Assembly (NCBI RefSeq): GCF_051257895.1
Contig: NZ_CP194331.1
Span: 2,480,001 to 2,544,000 of the forward strand
Reading direction: 5' to 3'
Length of the DNA: 64,000 bases
From: Gallionella straubiae
GTDB taxonomy: Bacteria > Pseudomonadota > Gammaproteobacteria > Burkholderiales > Gallionellaceae
Shown here: piece by piece, positions 8,661-17,822 of the stretch
Layout of the letters: the number at the start of each line of letters is the position of its first letter
Position numbering within the stretch: position 1 is the first letter of the stretch
Translations under genes and position numbers: made by a program
Notes under the pieces: generated by a model
Database searches by the model: none
What the model saw: only the letters and a program-made list of their open reading frames with translations
What the model was told of the DNA's origin: nothing

Positions 8661-8900
8661 ATGGTCACTCCGGAAAGCATTGAAATCGGTATAGCGCAGG
8701 GCATGGCGACCGAGTACCTGAGCGTGGACGGCGACGGCCGCCACTTCGAAGCGATAGTGGTCAGCGATGCGTTCGCCGGCAAGAGCCGCGTGCAGCGCCA
8801 CCAACTGGTCTATCAGACCCTGGGCGAGCGGATGCGCGAGGAAATCCACGCGCTGTCGATAAAAACCTATACGCCGCAAGAATGGGAAAACAGGGGTTAA
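8661..8900 (+). CDS. ibaG: BolA-family protein IbaG (YrbA)
   Basis: Small BolA/IbaG protein, a partner of monothiol glutaredoxins in iron-sulfur cluster handling and acid response, commonly encoded between mla and murA. The 79 residues contain GDGRHFEAIVVSDAFAGKSR and QRHQLVYQTLGERM, matching the BolA core; the cluster-ligand His lies in the RHFEAIV or RHQLVY segments. ATG 8661 is chosen as it starts MVTPESIEIGI; the longer reading from 8628 would run into repeat sequence. Repeats flank it on both sides. Confidence 0.9.
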   Translation: MVTPESIEIGIAQGMATEYLSVDGDGRHFEAIVVSDAFAGKSRVQRHQLVYQTLGERMREEIHALSIKTYTPQEWENRG

Positions 8901-8911
8901 ACATTTAGCTT

Positions 8912-8983
8912 GGTAGGGTGGGCACGCTGTTGTGCCCACCTTGATTCATAACCGTGTGGGCACAACAGCGTGCCCACCCTACC
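8912..8983. repeat. Perfect 28-bp inverted repeat (REP pair) in the murA leader
   Basis: Arms 8912-8939 and 8956-8983 are perfect inverse complements separated by 16 bases. Each arm contains the GTAGGGTGGGCAC motif and can fold on its own through GTGGGCAC/GTGCCCAC-type pairing. The same motif surrounds the transposase gene at 43.6 kb. It ends ten bases before the murA start. Confidence 0.9.
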
Positions 8984-8993
8984 CAAAAAATCT

Positions 8994-10244
<1,251 letters not shown>

Positions 10245-10661
10245 TTTTCATCCGTTCGCCCTGAGCTTGTCGAAGGGCAACCGTCATTCCGGCGGAGGCC
10301 GGAATCCAGTGTCAAAATCAAACTCAAAACCGCTGGGGGTTGCCCGGCAGCAAGTCACCTTCTTTTGCGTCGCCAAAAGAAGGTAACCGAAGAAAAGGCG
10401 ACCCCGGTTTGCCGCCCCCTTCGGGGGTTACCTCGCTCAGCCACAAACGAGCGGGGCTGCGCAACTCGCACGATCCGCTGCGCGGCCACGTGCTCAAACA
10501 GTGCTCGCCCAACAACACCGCTCGTTTACGCCTGATCGAGGCGGCGCACAGGGGAAACGAAAAGCAGATTTCGTAGGGCGGGTTAGCAAAGCGTAACCCG
10601 CCGGATGATTGTTTGATACATAGGGCGCATTACGCCTTGCGGCTAATGCGCCCCAAGGTGG
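10245..10661. repeat. Cluster of five palindromic repeats between murA and the orphan gene
   Basis: A 417-base stretch with no supported gene. It holds, in order, a CGCCCTGAGCTTGTCGAAGGG unit (10258-10278, shared with 40.57 kb), an ATTCCGGC/GCCGGAAT hairpin (10286-10305), an 11-bp stem ACCTTCTTTTG/CAAAAGAAGGT (10357-10384), a 9-bp stem GGCGGGTTA/TAACCCGCC (10577-10602) and a 10-bp stem GGGCGCATTA/TAATGCGCCC (10623-10653). Each looks like a different REP-type family, suggesting repeated insertion here. Confidence 0.8.
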
Positions 10662-11288
10662 CTACGTTTCGGTAGCAAGAAATGGGAACTGTGGCCAGCA
10701 TGCAACGCGAATGTTGTTGAAGATGGAGTTGTCCTCTGTGCCATGTGTAGCAAGGCAAAGGTAGTAGTTTTTCCCCTCATGTTTGGCGAAGATAATCCAT
10801 TCGCCCGTTAAATTTCCATCTTCCGCTCTCTGCTCAAAGGCCTCCACCGTGACGCGATGAGATAGCTCACGAATCATGCTTTCGGTTACGACAGGAGATT
10901 TGTTTGGGTCGAGAACTTCTTTCACCAATTTTTCCAGCTTGCCGCCGGATAGATGGTTCATCATGTTGTGCGCCATGAACTTAGAACAAAAGAAGTGCTT
11001 ATGCCACAGGCCTTTTAAGGGAGCATGAGCGAACTGCGATGCGGGCTTGGTTCTCGTTATCCTTGAAGAATCCTCCAGAGTGCGAATTTCATCAACGATC
11101 TGAAAGGGATTGATCCCGTGAAGTTTCTCGTACGAAAGCAGATTGAGGACGAGCAGCCAGCTATATCGGTCTTCCGCATGGAGGTCGAGACGAAGCGCAT
11201 CTGCATACCCTTTGAGGTCGTCGCTTGTGACAACCTCAGTTCGGTTACCAATGTGGACATTGAAGGATATTGCGAAGGGTGAGGTCAT
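10662..11288 (-). CDS. Orphan protein of unknown function
   Basis: A 208-residue protein that I do not recognise. It has no signal peptide or membrane segment, is mixed alpha/beta in character, and has a His/Phe-rich middle (GLWHKHFFCSKFMAHNMMNH). The C-terminal part (GEWIIFAKHEGKNYYLCLATH) looks like a beta-rich domain. The DNA is visibly less G+C-rich than the neighbours, and codon use differs (many AAA, ATT, TTT). It stands alone on the minus strand between a repeat cluster and hisG, breaking the usual murA-hisG adjacency, so horizontal acquisition is likely. The start is the ATG at 11288. It is an uninterrupted gene but may be a cargo or relic. Confidence 0.6.
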   Translation of the reverse strand: MTSPFAISFNVHIGNRTEVVTSDDLKGYADALRLDLHAEDRYSWLLVLNLLSYEKLHGINPFQIVDEIRTLEDSSRITRTKPASQFAHAPLKGLWHKHFFCSKFMAHNMMNHLSGGKLEKLVKEVLDPNKSPVVTESMIRELSHRVTVEAFEQRAEDGNLTGEWIIFAKHEGKNYYLCLATHGTEDNSIFNNIRVACWPQFPFLATET

Positions 11289-11384
11289 CGTCGCCTAACG
11301 TGTGATAAATGGGAAAAACGGCATTTCATCTTACCCTGCATTTAACGGTAAAATGCACGCCTTTGCATAAACCGCCGAACCCGC

Positions 11385-12026
11385 ATGACCATCACCATCG
11401 CCCTCTCCAAGGGCCGCATCTTCGAGGAAACTCTGCCGCTATTACAGGCGGCAGGCATCACGCCATTGGAAGACCCGGAGACTTCGCGCAAGCTGATTCT
11501 GCCGACCAATCGTGCCGATGTGCGGCTCATCATCGTGCGCGCTTCCGACGTGCCGACCTATGTGCAGTACGGTGCGGCGGATATGGGCGTGGCGGGCAAG
11601 GACGTGCTCAACGAGCATGGCGGCGTCGGGCTTTACCAGCCGCTCGACCTGAACATCGCGCGTTGCCGCATGATGGTCGCGGTGCGCAACGATTTCGATT
11701 ACGACTCCGCGGTGCGCCAGGGCGCGCGGCTACGCGTGGCGACCAAGTACGTGCAGACCGCGCGCGACCACTTCGCGGCGAAGGGTGTGCATGTCGATCT
11801 CATCAAGCTGTACGGCTCGATGGAGCTCGCGCCACTGGTCGGGCTGTCGGATGCGATCGTCGACCTGGTGAGCAGCGGCGGTACGCTGAAGGCCAACAAC
11901 CTCAAGGCGGTCGAGCATATCGCCGACATCTCGTCGCGCCTGGTGGTGAACCAGGCCGCACTGAAGCTGAAGCATGGCGCGATCCAGCCGCTGCTGGATG
12001 CGTTCGCCAAAGCGATCGTGAAGTAA
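11385..12026 (+). CDS. hisG: ATP phosphoribosyltransferase, short form
   Basis: Catalyses the first step of histidine synthesis, ATP + PRPP to phosphoribosyl-ATP. The 213 residues correspond to the short HisG form, which lacks the C-terminal ACT-like regulatory domain and needs the HisRS-like subunit HisZ; no hisZ is visible here. Motifs include TIALSKGRIFEETLPLL, GAADMGVAGKDVL and the PRPP-binding DAIVDLVSSGGTLKANNL. hisD follows after nine bases. A weak promoter-like TAAAAT lies about 30 bases upstream. Confidence 0.96.
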   Translation: MTITIALSKGRIFEETLPLLQAAGITPLEDPETSRKLILPTNRADVRLIIVRASDVPTYVQYGAADMGVAGKDVLNEHGGVGLYQPLDLNIARCRMMVAVRNDFDYDSAVRQGARLRVATKYVQTARDHFAAKGVHVDLIKLYGSMELAPLVGLSDAIVDLVSSGGTLKANNLKAVEHIADISSRLVVNQAALKLKHGAIQPLLDAFAKAIVK

Positions 12027-12035
12027 GGAACCGCC

Positions 12036-13340
12036 ATGAATATCAGGAAATTTTCCAGCCGTGCGGCTGGGTTCGATGAGGAACTGACAAGGCTGCTGGC
12101 CTTCGAGGAAACCGCCGACGAGAAGCTGGAGGCGACCGTTGCTTCCATCCTCGCCGACGTGAAGAAGCGCGGCGATGCGGCCGTGCTGGAATACACGCGC
12201 AAGTTCGACCGCCTGCCGCTGGAGTCTGCCGCCGCGATGGAGTTGCCAGAGAGCGAACTCAAGGCGGCATTCGACGGCCTGCCTGCCGAGCAGAAGAGCG
12301 CGCTGGAGCAGGCCGCGCAGCGCGTCACCGACTATCACCAGAAGCAGGTGCAGGCTTCGTGGAGCTACACCGAGACCGACGGTACGCTGCTCGGCCAGCA
12401 GGTCACGCCGCTGGATCGCGTCGGCCTGTACGTGCCGGGCGGCAAGGCGGCCTATCCGTCTTCGGTACTGATGAACGCGCTGCCCGCGAAGGTCGCGGGG
12501 GTGGGCGAACTCATCATGGTGGTGCCGACTCCGGACGGCGTGAAGAATCAATTGGTGCTCGCGGCGGCTTATCTGTCCGGCGTGGATCGCGTGTTCACCA
12601 TCGGCGGCGCGCAGGCGGTGGCGGCGCTGGCCTACGGCACAGCGACCATCCCGAAAGTGGACAAGATCGTCGGCCCCGGCAACGCCTACGTCGCCTCGGC
12701 CAAGCGCCGCGTGTTCGGCGCGTGCGGCATCGACATGATCGCCGGGCCTTCCGAGATTCTGGTGATCTGCGACGGCCAGACCAACCCGGACTGGATCGCG
12801 ATGGATTTGTTTTCGCAGGCCGAGCACGACGAACTGGCGCAGGCCATCCTGCTGTCGCCGGATGAAAAATTCATCGAAGCGGTCGCAGCCAGCGCCGACC
12901 GCCTGCTGGAACAGATGCCACGCCGCAACATCATCCGAACCGCGCTGGAGAATCGCGGCGCCTTGATTCAGGTCGCCGATCTCGACGAGGCCTGCGTGAT
13001 CAGCAACCGCATTGCCCCCGAGCACCTGGAGCTGTCGGTTGCAGACCCGCAAGCGCTCTTGCCGAAGCTGAAACATGCCGGCGCGATCTTCATGGGGCGC
13101 TACACCTCGGAATCGCTCGGTGACTACTGCGCCGGGCCGAATCATGTCCTGCCGACCTCGGGCACCGCGCGCTTCTCCTCGCCGCTGGGCGTGTATGACT
13201 TCCAGAAACGCAGCAGCCTGATCCAGGTCTCCGCGCAGGGCGCGCAGAAGCTCGGCGCGATCGCCTCCACCCTGGCATTCGGCGAGGGCTTGCAGGCGCA
13301 CGCGCAGTCGGCGCTGTTCAGGGAAGGCTCGACGCGCTAA
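12036..13340 (+). CDS. hisD: Histidinol dehydrogenase
   Basis: Zn-dependent, NAD-linked enzyme of the last two steps of histidine synthesis, L-histidinol to L-histidine. The 434 residues show GLYVPGGKAAYPSSVLMN, VDKIVGPGNAYVASAKR, IAGPSEILVI, the Zn/catalytic region AEHDELAQAILL, RIAPEHLEL and GPNHVLPTSGTARFSSPLG. It is co-transcribed with hisG. The operon stops here: the next gene is a tRNA and hisC/hisB do not follow, although these genes often do in related bacteria. Confidence 0.97.
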   Translation: MNIRKFSSRAAGFDEELTRLLAFEETADEKLEATVASILADVKKRGDAAVLEYTRKFDRLPLESAAAMELPESELKAAFDGLPAEQKSALEQAAQRVTDYHQKQVQASWSYTETDGTLLGQQVTPLDRVGLYVPGGKAAYPSSVLMNALPAKVAGVGELIMVVPTPDGVKNQLVLAAAYLSGVDRVFTIGGAQAVAALAYGTATIPKVDKIVGPGNAYVASAKRRVFGACGIDMIAGPSEILVICDGQTNPDWIAMDLFSQAEHDELAQAILLSPDEKFIEAVAASADRLLEQMPRRNIIRTALENRGALIQVADLDEACVISNRIAPEHLELSVADPQALLPKLKHAGAIFMGRYTSESLGDYCAGPNHVLPTSGTARFSSPLGVYDFQKRSSLIQVSAQGAQKLGAIASTLAFGEGLQAHAQSALFREGSTR

Positions 13341-13363
13341 ACCGGTTTGCAACCAGCTTTATT

Positions 13364-13392
13364 TTGACAAACCGCCGGGCATTCACGATAAT
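13364..13392 (+). promoter_or_regulatory. Sigma-70 promoter for tRNA-Lys
   Basis: TTGACA (13364-13369), a 17-base spacer and GATAAT (13387-13392), a near-consensus promoter placed 30 bases before the tRNA. Confidence 0.8.
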
Positions 13393-13422
13393 GCGCGCCG
13401 CTTTTGATGTTCGCATCGAAAC

Positions 13423-13498
13423 GGGTCGTTAGCTCAGCTGGTAGAGCAGTGGACTCTTAATCCATTGGTCGAAGGTTCAAATCCTTCACGGCCCACCA
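13423..13498 (+). tRNA. tRNA-Lys (CTT anticodon)
   Basis: A 76-base tRNA with the acceptor stem GGGTCGT/ACGGCCC (one T-G pair), D-arm TAGCTCAGCTGGTAGAGC, anticodon loop ACTCTTAAT giving anticodon CTT, T-loop GGTTCAAATCC and an encoded CCA end. It is preceded by a strong promoter and followed by a terminator. Confidence 0.97.
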
Positions 13499-13503
13499 GA
13501 TAC

Positions 13504-13534
13504 AAGGACTTGGACGATCTCCAAGTCCTTTTTT
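13504..13534 (+). terminator. Rho-independent terminator after tRNA-Lys
   Basis: An 11-bp perfect stem (AAGGACTTGGA at 13504-13514 with TCCAAGTCCTT at 13520-13530) with a five-base loop, followed by a T-run. Confidence 0.9.
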
Positions 13535-13625
13535 GTTGAATTCAGGGCCGCTTTTTTTCATTCGGCGTGGATTTTGGCAACCGCTTCCTTTATCATGTCG
13601 CATCGATTTGAGGCGTAAAAGAATT

Positions 13626-13722
13626 GGCGGGTCTCCCCGCATTGCAGGTTGGTGAATCTGGTCAGGTCCGGAAGGAAGCAGCCACAGCCGATTACTGCAA
13701 GTGCCGGGGGTAAGGCTCGCCT
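13626..13722 (+). ncRNA. ffs: Signal recognition particle 4.5S RNA
   Basis: Small bacterial SRP RNA that binds Ffh for co-translational targeting of membrane proteins. The diagnostic symmetric/asymmetric loop segment CAGGTCCGGAAGGAAGCAGC is present at the hairpin tip. The ends pair (GGCGGGT near 13626 with GGCTCGCC near 13722), giving about 97 bases. The position directly upstream of dnaX is common in Betaproteobacteria. The exact ends are estimated. Confidence 0.93.
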
Positions 13723-13749
13723 CCTATTGTGGAACCATTGGAGAGAGTG

Positions 13750-14280
13750 ATGAAAAAAACCGGTTTGCTGATTGGTGCGCTGCTCTTCAGCGGCAACGTG
13801 TTCGCCGTGGATGGGATGTACCTTGAGGTTGGCGATGGCAGGTCTTCGAACATAGCGCGGGTCGGGGCCCTCTGGAACTGGGACAAGCAATGGTTCGCCG
13901 AGGGAGACTGGCTGGTGACCGGCTTCTGGGAGGCGTCGCTGGGCTACTGGCACAGCCACAGCCAGGCCGCCGGTAACCAGAATATCAAGGATATTGGCAT
14001 TACCCCGGTGTTTCGCCTGCAGCAGAAAAATCCGGGTGTGTTTGCTCCCTATGCGGAGGGCGCCATCGGCTTCCACCTGATCACCCCGACTTACATCAAT
14101 GCGAGCCGGAGGTTCGGCAGCGCTTTCCAGTTCGGTGACCACCTCGGCGTGGGGGCGCGCTTCGGCGATCGTCGGCAGTTTGACCTGGGCTTTCGCTACC
14201 AGCATCTTTCCAACGGCGGTATCAAGCAGCCGAATCAGGGCATCAACTTCAGCCAGGTCCGCTTCGCCTATTATTTCTGA
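13750..14280 (+). CDS. PagL-like lipid A 3-O-deacylase
   Basis: Outer-membrane beta-barrel expected to remove the 3-O acyl chain from lipid A. A signal peptide is visible (MKKTGLLIGALLFSGNVFA), and the mature protein has alternating beta strands and ends in FAYYF with the C-terminal Phe typical of barrel proteins. The PagL family motif is present as FRYQHLSNGGIKQPNQGIN, with the catalytic His-Ser pair. The length of 176 residues fits the family. ATG 13750 follows GGAGAG; an upstream GTG at 13729 would add seven residues before the signal. The enzyme type is assigned from motif and fold. Confidence 0.85.
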   Translation: MKKTGLLIGALLFSGNVFAVDGMYLEVGDGRSSNIARVGALWNWDKQWFAEGDWLVTGFWEASLGYWHSHSQAAGNQNIKDIGITPVFRLQQKNPGVFAPYAEGAIGFHLITPTYINASRRFGSAFQFGDHLGVGARFGDRRQFDLGFRYQHLSNGGIKQPNQGINFSQVRFAYYF

Positions 14281-14291
14281 CGTGGTGTAAC

Positions 14292-15881
14292 TTGTCGGCA
14301 ACAACCGTCCTCGCGCGCAAATGGCGTCCTAAGACCTTCGCGCAACTGGCGGGGCAGGAGCATGTCGTCAGGGCTCTCAGCAACGCGCTCGCACAAAACC
14401 GGCTGCATCACGCCTATCTGTTCACCGGGACGCGCGGGGTGGGCAAGACGACCATCGCGCGCATCTTCGCCAAGTCGCTGAATTGCGACTCGGGCGTCAC
14501 CGCGACGCCATGCGGGGAATGCAGCGCCTGCAAGGAGATCGACAGCGGGCGCTTCGTCGACTTGATCGAACTGGATGCCGCGTCCAACACCCAGGTCGAC
14601 AACATGCGCGAACTGCTGGAAAGCGCGCTGTACGCACCGACCAGCGGGCGCTTCAAGGTGTACATCATCGACGAAGTGCACATGCTGTCCAAGTCGGCCT
14701 TCAATGCGATGCTGAAGACGCTGGAAGAGCCGCCGGGGCACGTAAAATTCATCCTCGCCACCACCGACCCGCAGAAGATTCCGGTCACGGTGTTGTCGCG
14801 CTGCCTGCAATTCAACCTGAAGCAATTGCCGCCAGCCCTGATCGCGGAGCGCCTGCAGTATGTGCTGGAGCAGGAGCAACTTTCCTTCGAGCCTGCGGCG
14901 GTCAGCCTCATCGCGCGCGCCGCACAGGGCAGCATGCGCGACGCGCTGAGCCTGATGGACCAGGCGATCGCCTTCTCCGCCGGCAAGGTGGAAGAGACGG
15001 TAGTGCGCACCATGCTGGGCGCGATAGACCAGGGTTATCTGTTCGATTTGCTTGCGGCGTTGCGCGAGCAGGACGGCGTGAGGCTGCTTGAAATTGCCGA
15101 CAGCATGGCTGCGCGCAGCGTGGCGTTCGATGCGGCTCTGCAGGAACTGGCGACATTGCTGCACCGCATTGCGCTCGCGCAGACCGTGCCGCAGGCGATT
15201 GCCGACGACGAGCCGGAGCGGGCGCGTCTGCTGGAACTGGCGCAGGCGTTCACGCCGGAAGATACGCAGCTGTTCTACCAGATCGCCATCCACGGGCGCG
15301 ATGAAATCGACTTGGCACCCGACGAATACGCCGGTTTCACAATGACGCTGCTGCGCATGCTGGCTTTTGCGCCTGCCAAGGGCGCATCGCAGCCGGCCAT
15401 GGCTGCGCCAGCTGTTGTGCGTCCCGCTGCCTCGGCCGGAGGATCCGGGCAGTCTGCGGCAGAACCCGCCCCAGCCCGCCGGGCTCCGGGGGATACGGGC
15501 ATGCCGGACTGGGGGGTGTTGTTGACGCAGTTGAATTTGCAAGGCATGGCGCAACAGTTGGCGAAACACTGCGTGCTGGAAAGTTTTGCGGACGGGCGGA
15601 TTGCCCTGTGCCTGTCGCAAGAGCACAAACATCTGCAATCCAGCAAGAATGCCATCGACAAACTGCAGGCGGCGCTGAGTGATTATTTCGTCAAACCGGT
15701 CAAGCTGAACATTACACTGGGCAAGACTGAAACCGCGACCCCTGCCGTGATGGAGCAGCAGGCCAAACAATTCAGGCAGCAGCAGGCAAGCGACTCGATC
15801 GCCCACGATGATTTTGTGCGCGAGGCGCAGGCAGAACTGGATGCGAACCTGATTACGGAATCGGTCAGGCCAATAGAATAA
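14292..15881 (+). CDS. dnaX: DNA polymerase III subunit tau/gamma
   Basis: Clamp-loader ATPase of the replicative polymerase. Walker A GTRGVGKTT, the four-Cys zinc module CGECSACKE with an upstream Cys (NCDSG), Walker B IDEVHML and the sensor-1 region ILATTDPQKIPVTVLSRC are present in the N-terminal AAA+ part. After residue 360 comes an Ala/Pro-rich linker and a C-terminal tau domain (MPDWGVLLTQLNLQGMAQQL). The start is TTG 14292, giving MSATTVLARKWRPKTFAQL. At 529 residues it is a shorter tau than in E. coli, and I see no clear slippery A-rich frameshift site. Confidence 0.96.
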   Translation: MSATTVLARKWRPKTFAQLAGQEHVVRALSNALAQNRLHHAYLFTGTRGVGKTTIARIFAKSLNCDSGVTATPCGECSACKEIDSGRFVDLIELDAASNTQVDNMRELLESALYAPTSGRFKVYIIDEVHMLSKSAFNAMLKTLEEPPGHVKFILATTDPQKIPVTVLSRCLQFNLKQLPPALIAERLQYVLEQEQLSFEPAAVSLIARAAQGSMRDALSLMDQAIAFSAGKVEETVVRTMLGAIDQGYLFDLLAALREQDGVRLLEIADSMAARSVAFDAALQELATLLHRIALAQTVPQAIADDEPERARLLELAQAFTPEDTQLFYQIAIHGRDEIDLAPDEYAGFTMTLLRMLAFAPAKGASQPAMAAPAVVRPAASAGGSGQSAAEPAPARRAPGDTGMPDWGVLLTQLNLQGMAQQLAKHCVLESFADGRIALCLSQEHKHLQSSKNAIDKLQAALSDYFVKPVKLNITLGKTETATPAVMEQQAKQFRQQQASDSIAHDDFVREAQAELDANLITESVRPIE

Positions 15882-15899
15882 TTTCAGGAGGGTGGGAAA

Positions 15900-16226
15900 A
15901 TGATGAAGGGCGGATTGGGCAACCTGATGAAGCAGGCCCAGCAGATGCAGCAGAACATGCAGAAGGCGCAGGCCGAATTGGCCACCATCGAAGTGGAAGG
16001 CCAGGCCGGCTCCGGCGTGGTCAAGGTGACGATGACCTGCGCGCATGAAGTGCGGCGCGTGTCGCTGGATGACAGCGTGCTGTCCGACGACAAGGAAATG
16101 CTGGAAGACCTGATTGTGCTGGCGCTCAACGATGCGATGAAAAAAGCGGAAGATATCTCAAAGCAGCGCATGGGCGGTTTCACCGCCGGCATGGGGCTGC
16201 CGCCCGGAATGAAGCTGCCATTCTGA
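15900..16226 (+). CDS. ybaB: Nucleoid-associated YbaB/EbfC family protein
   Basis: Small dimeric DNA-binding protein of 108 residues, always found between dnaX and recR in many bacteria. It starts with a helical Met/Gln-rich segment (NLMKQAQQMQQNMQKAQAEL), then GQAGSGVVKVTMTCAHEVRR and DLIVLALNDAMKKAED. A strong ribosome-binding site AGGAGGGTGGG precedes two adjacent ATG codons (15900 and 15903). It forms the dnaX-ybaB-recR operon. Confidence 0.95.
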   Translation: MMKGGLGNLMKQAQQMQQNMQKAQAELATIEVEGQAGSGVVKVTMTCAHEVRRVSLDDSVLSDDKEMLEDLIVLALNDAMKKAEDISKQRMGGFTAGMGLPPGMKLPF

Positions 16227-16239
16227 TGGAATTTTCCCG

Positions 16240-16836
16240 GTGACGCCGTCCCGTCTGGAGGAATTGATCGCCGCACTGCGTTGTTTGCCGGGGGTAGGGC
16301 CGAAATCCGCACAGCGCATGGCCTACCATCTGCTGCAGCGTGATCGCCCCGGTGCATTGCGCCTGGCGCAATCCCTGGAGCTGGCCGCCAGCAACATCCG
16401 GCACTGCAGCAAGTGCAATAATTTTTCCGAACAAGAGGTATGTGCGCTGTGCGCATCGGCCAAGCGCGATGCAAGCCTGCTGTGCGTGGTGGAAATGCCG
16501 GCCGACCTGCTGATGATGGAGCAAACGCAGTGCTACCGCGGCATGTATTTCGTGCTGATGGGCCGGCTGTCGCCGCTGGACGGCATCGGCGCGAAAGAGC
16601 TGCATTTCGACCGTCTGGTCAGGCGCGTGCAAGAGCAGCCCTGCGAAGTGATCCTCGCGACCAACTTCACCGTGGAGGGCGATGCGACGGCGCATTATCT
16701 GGCGAACCTGTTGCAGGCGCAGGGCGTCAAGGTATCGCGCATTGCACGCGGCCTGCCGGTCGGCGGCGAACTGGAGCAGGTGGACAGCGGCACGCTGGCA
16801 CAGGCCATACTGGAGCGGCGCGAAATATCGATATGA
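16240..16836 (+). CDS. recR: Recombination mediator RecR
   Basis: Part of the RecFOR system that loads RecA at gapped DNA; recO is also in this window at 30.8 kb. The 198 residues hold the helix-hairpin-helix LPGVGPKSAQRMAYHLL, the four-Cys zinc finger (HCSKCNNF and EVCALCAS) and a Toprim domain (LLCVVEMPADLLMME, then ILATNFTVEGDATAHYL). The start is GTG 16240, fourteen bases after ybaB. The stop overlaps the start of rluB. Confidence 0.96.
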   Translation: MTPSRLEELIAALRCLPGVGPKSAQRMAYHLLQRDRPGALRLAQSLELAASNIRHCSKCNNFSEQEVCALCASAKRDASLLCVVEMPADLLMMEQTQCYRGMYFVLMGRLSPLDGIGAKELHFDRLVRRVQEQPCEVILATNFTVEGDATAHYLANLLQAQGVKVSRIARGLPVGGELEQVDSGTLAQAILERREISI

Positions 16837-17735
16837 GCGAACAGGGTGAAAAATTACAGAAGGTGCTGGCGCAGGCCGGTTTCGGCTCGCGCCGCCTGAT
16901 GGAGGAATGGATCGCTGCCGGACGCGTCAGCGTAAACGGCGAGCCGGCCACCCTGGGGATGCGCGTGGTGGAAGGCGATCTGGTGAAGGCGGAGCGCCGC
17001 ACCATCCGCGTCGGCGCAAAGGAGCGCGCCGTGCGCGTGCTGCTGTACCACAAGCCGGAAGGCGAGATTGTCAGCCGCGACGACCCGGAGAAGCGTACCA
17101 GCGTGTTCGACAAATTGCCCAAGCTGCGCGGCCAGAAGTGGACTGCCATCGGGCGGCTGGATTTCAATACCAGCGGCCTTTTGATTTTTACCACTTCCGG
17201 AGAATTGGCGAACCGCCTGATGCACCCGCGTTTCGAGGTCGAGCGCGAATACGCGGTGCGCGTGCAGGGAACCATGACGGAAGCGCAGATGGATCAGGCG
17301 CTCAGGCAGGGGATCGAGCTGGAAGACGGGCCGGTGAAATTCGAAAAACTTGAGGATGAGGGCGGCGAAGGCTTCAATCACTGGTATCGCGTGATGCTCA
17401 AGGAAGGCCGCAATCGCGTGGTGCGTCGCACCTTCGATGCGCTCGGCCTGCCGGTCAGCCGTTTGATGCGCGTGCGCTTCGGCATCATCAATCTGCCACC
17501 GCGGTTGAAGCGCGGCATGACGGCCGAGCTGGGCGAGAGCGAGGTGGCGCAGGTGCTGGATTGGGCAGGGATCATCGGTGGCGGCGATGAGCCGCAGCCG
17601 GATGCGCCGACTCCTCCCAGAACAGAACGGGTGCAATCCGGGAAAAGCGGACGCCGCCCGGCTGTTGCGGCAGGGACGGTTCGCGGGAGCGGACGGGTGC
17701 GCGGCGGGAAAAGTAAAACTGGTGTAAAACCCTGA
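16833..17735 (+). CDS. rluB: 23S rRNA pseudouridine synthase RluB
   Basis: Pseudouridylates helix 90-region uridines of 23S rRNA (RluB modifies U2605 in E. coli). An N-terminal S4 domain (KLQKVLAQAGFGSRRLMEEWI) is followed by the RsuA/RluB/E/F catalytic domain with the Asp motif IGRLDFNTSGLLIFT and KEGRNRVVRRTFDALG. The C-terminus is a basic Arg/Lys/Gly-rich tail (from about residue 250). The 300 residues fit RluB better than RluE/F. ATG 16833 overlaps the recR stop by four bases. Confidence 0.92.
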   Translation: MSEQGEKLQKVLAQAGFGSRRLMEEWIAAGRVSVNGEPATLGMRVVEGDLVKAERRTIRVGAKERAVRVLLYHKPEGEIVSRDDPEKRTSVFDKLPKLRGQKWTAIGRLDFNTSGLLIFTTSGELANRLMHPRFEVEREYAVRVQGTMTEAQMDQALRQGIELEDGPVKFEKLEDEGGEGFNHWYRVMLKEGRNRVVRRTFDALGLPVSRLMRVRFGIINLPPRLKRGMTAELGESEVAQVLDWAGIIGGGDEPQPDAPTPPRTERVQSGKSGRRPAVAAGTVRGSGRVRGGKSKTGVKP

Positions 17736-17822
17736 CTATCATTAAAATCCGTAAAATTGCACCCGGTCGATCATCCGGGCCGAAATCCTTGGAAAATAAC
17801 AGGCAAGCTACTGGAAATCTGA

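Noticed and set aside
11730..13352. Long minus-strand open frame opposite hisD
   Set aside because: Antisense shadow; hisG and hisD carry clear enzyme motifs and the opposite frame does not.
14292..15881. Programmed frameshift making a separate gamma form of DnaX
   Set aside because: No A-rich slippery heptamer followed by a stable stem was seen.
14271..16046. Long minus-strand open frame opposite dnaX
   Set aside because: Antisense shadow of dnaX with Gln/Arg/His-rich composition and no recognisable domain.
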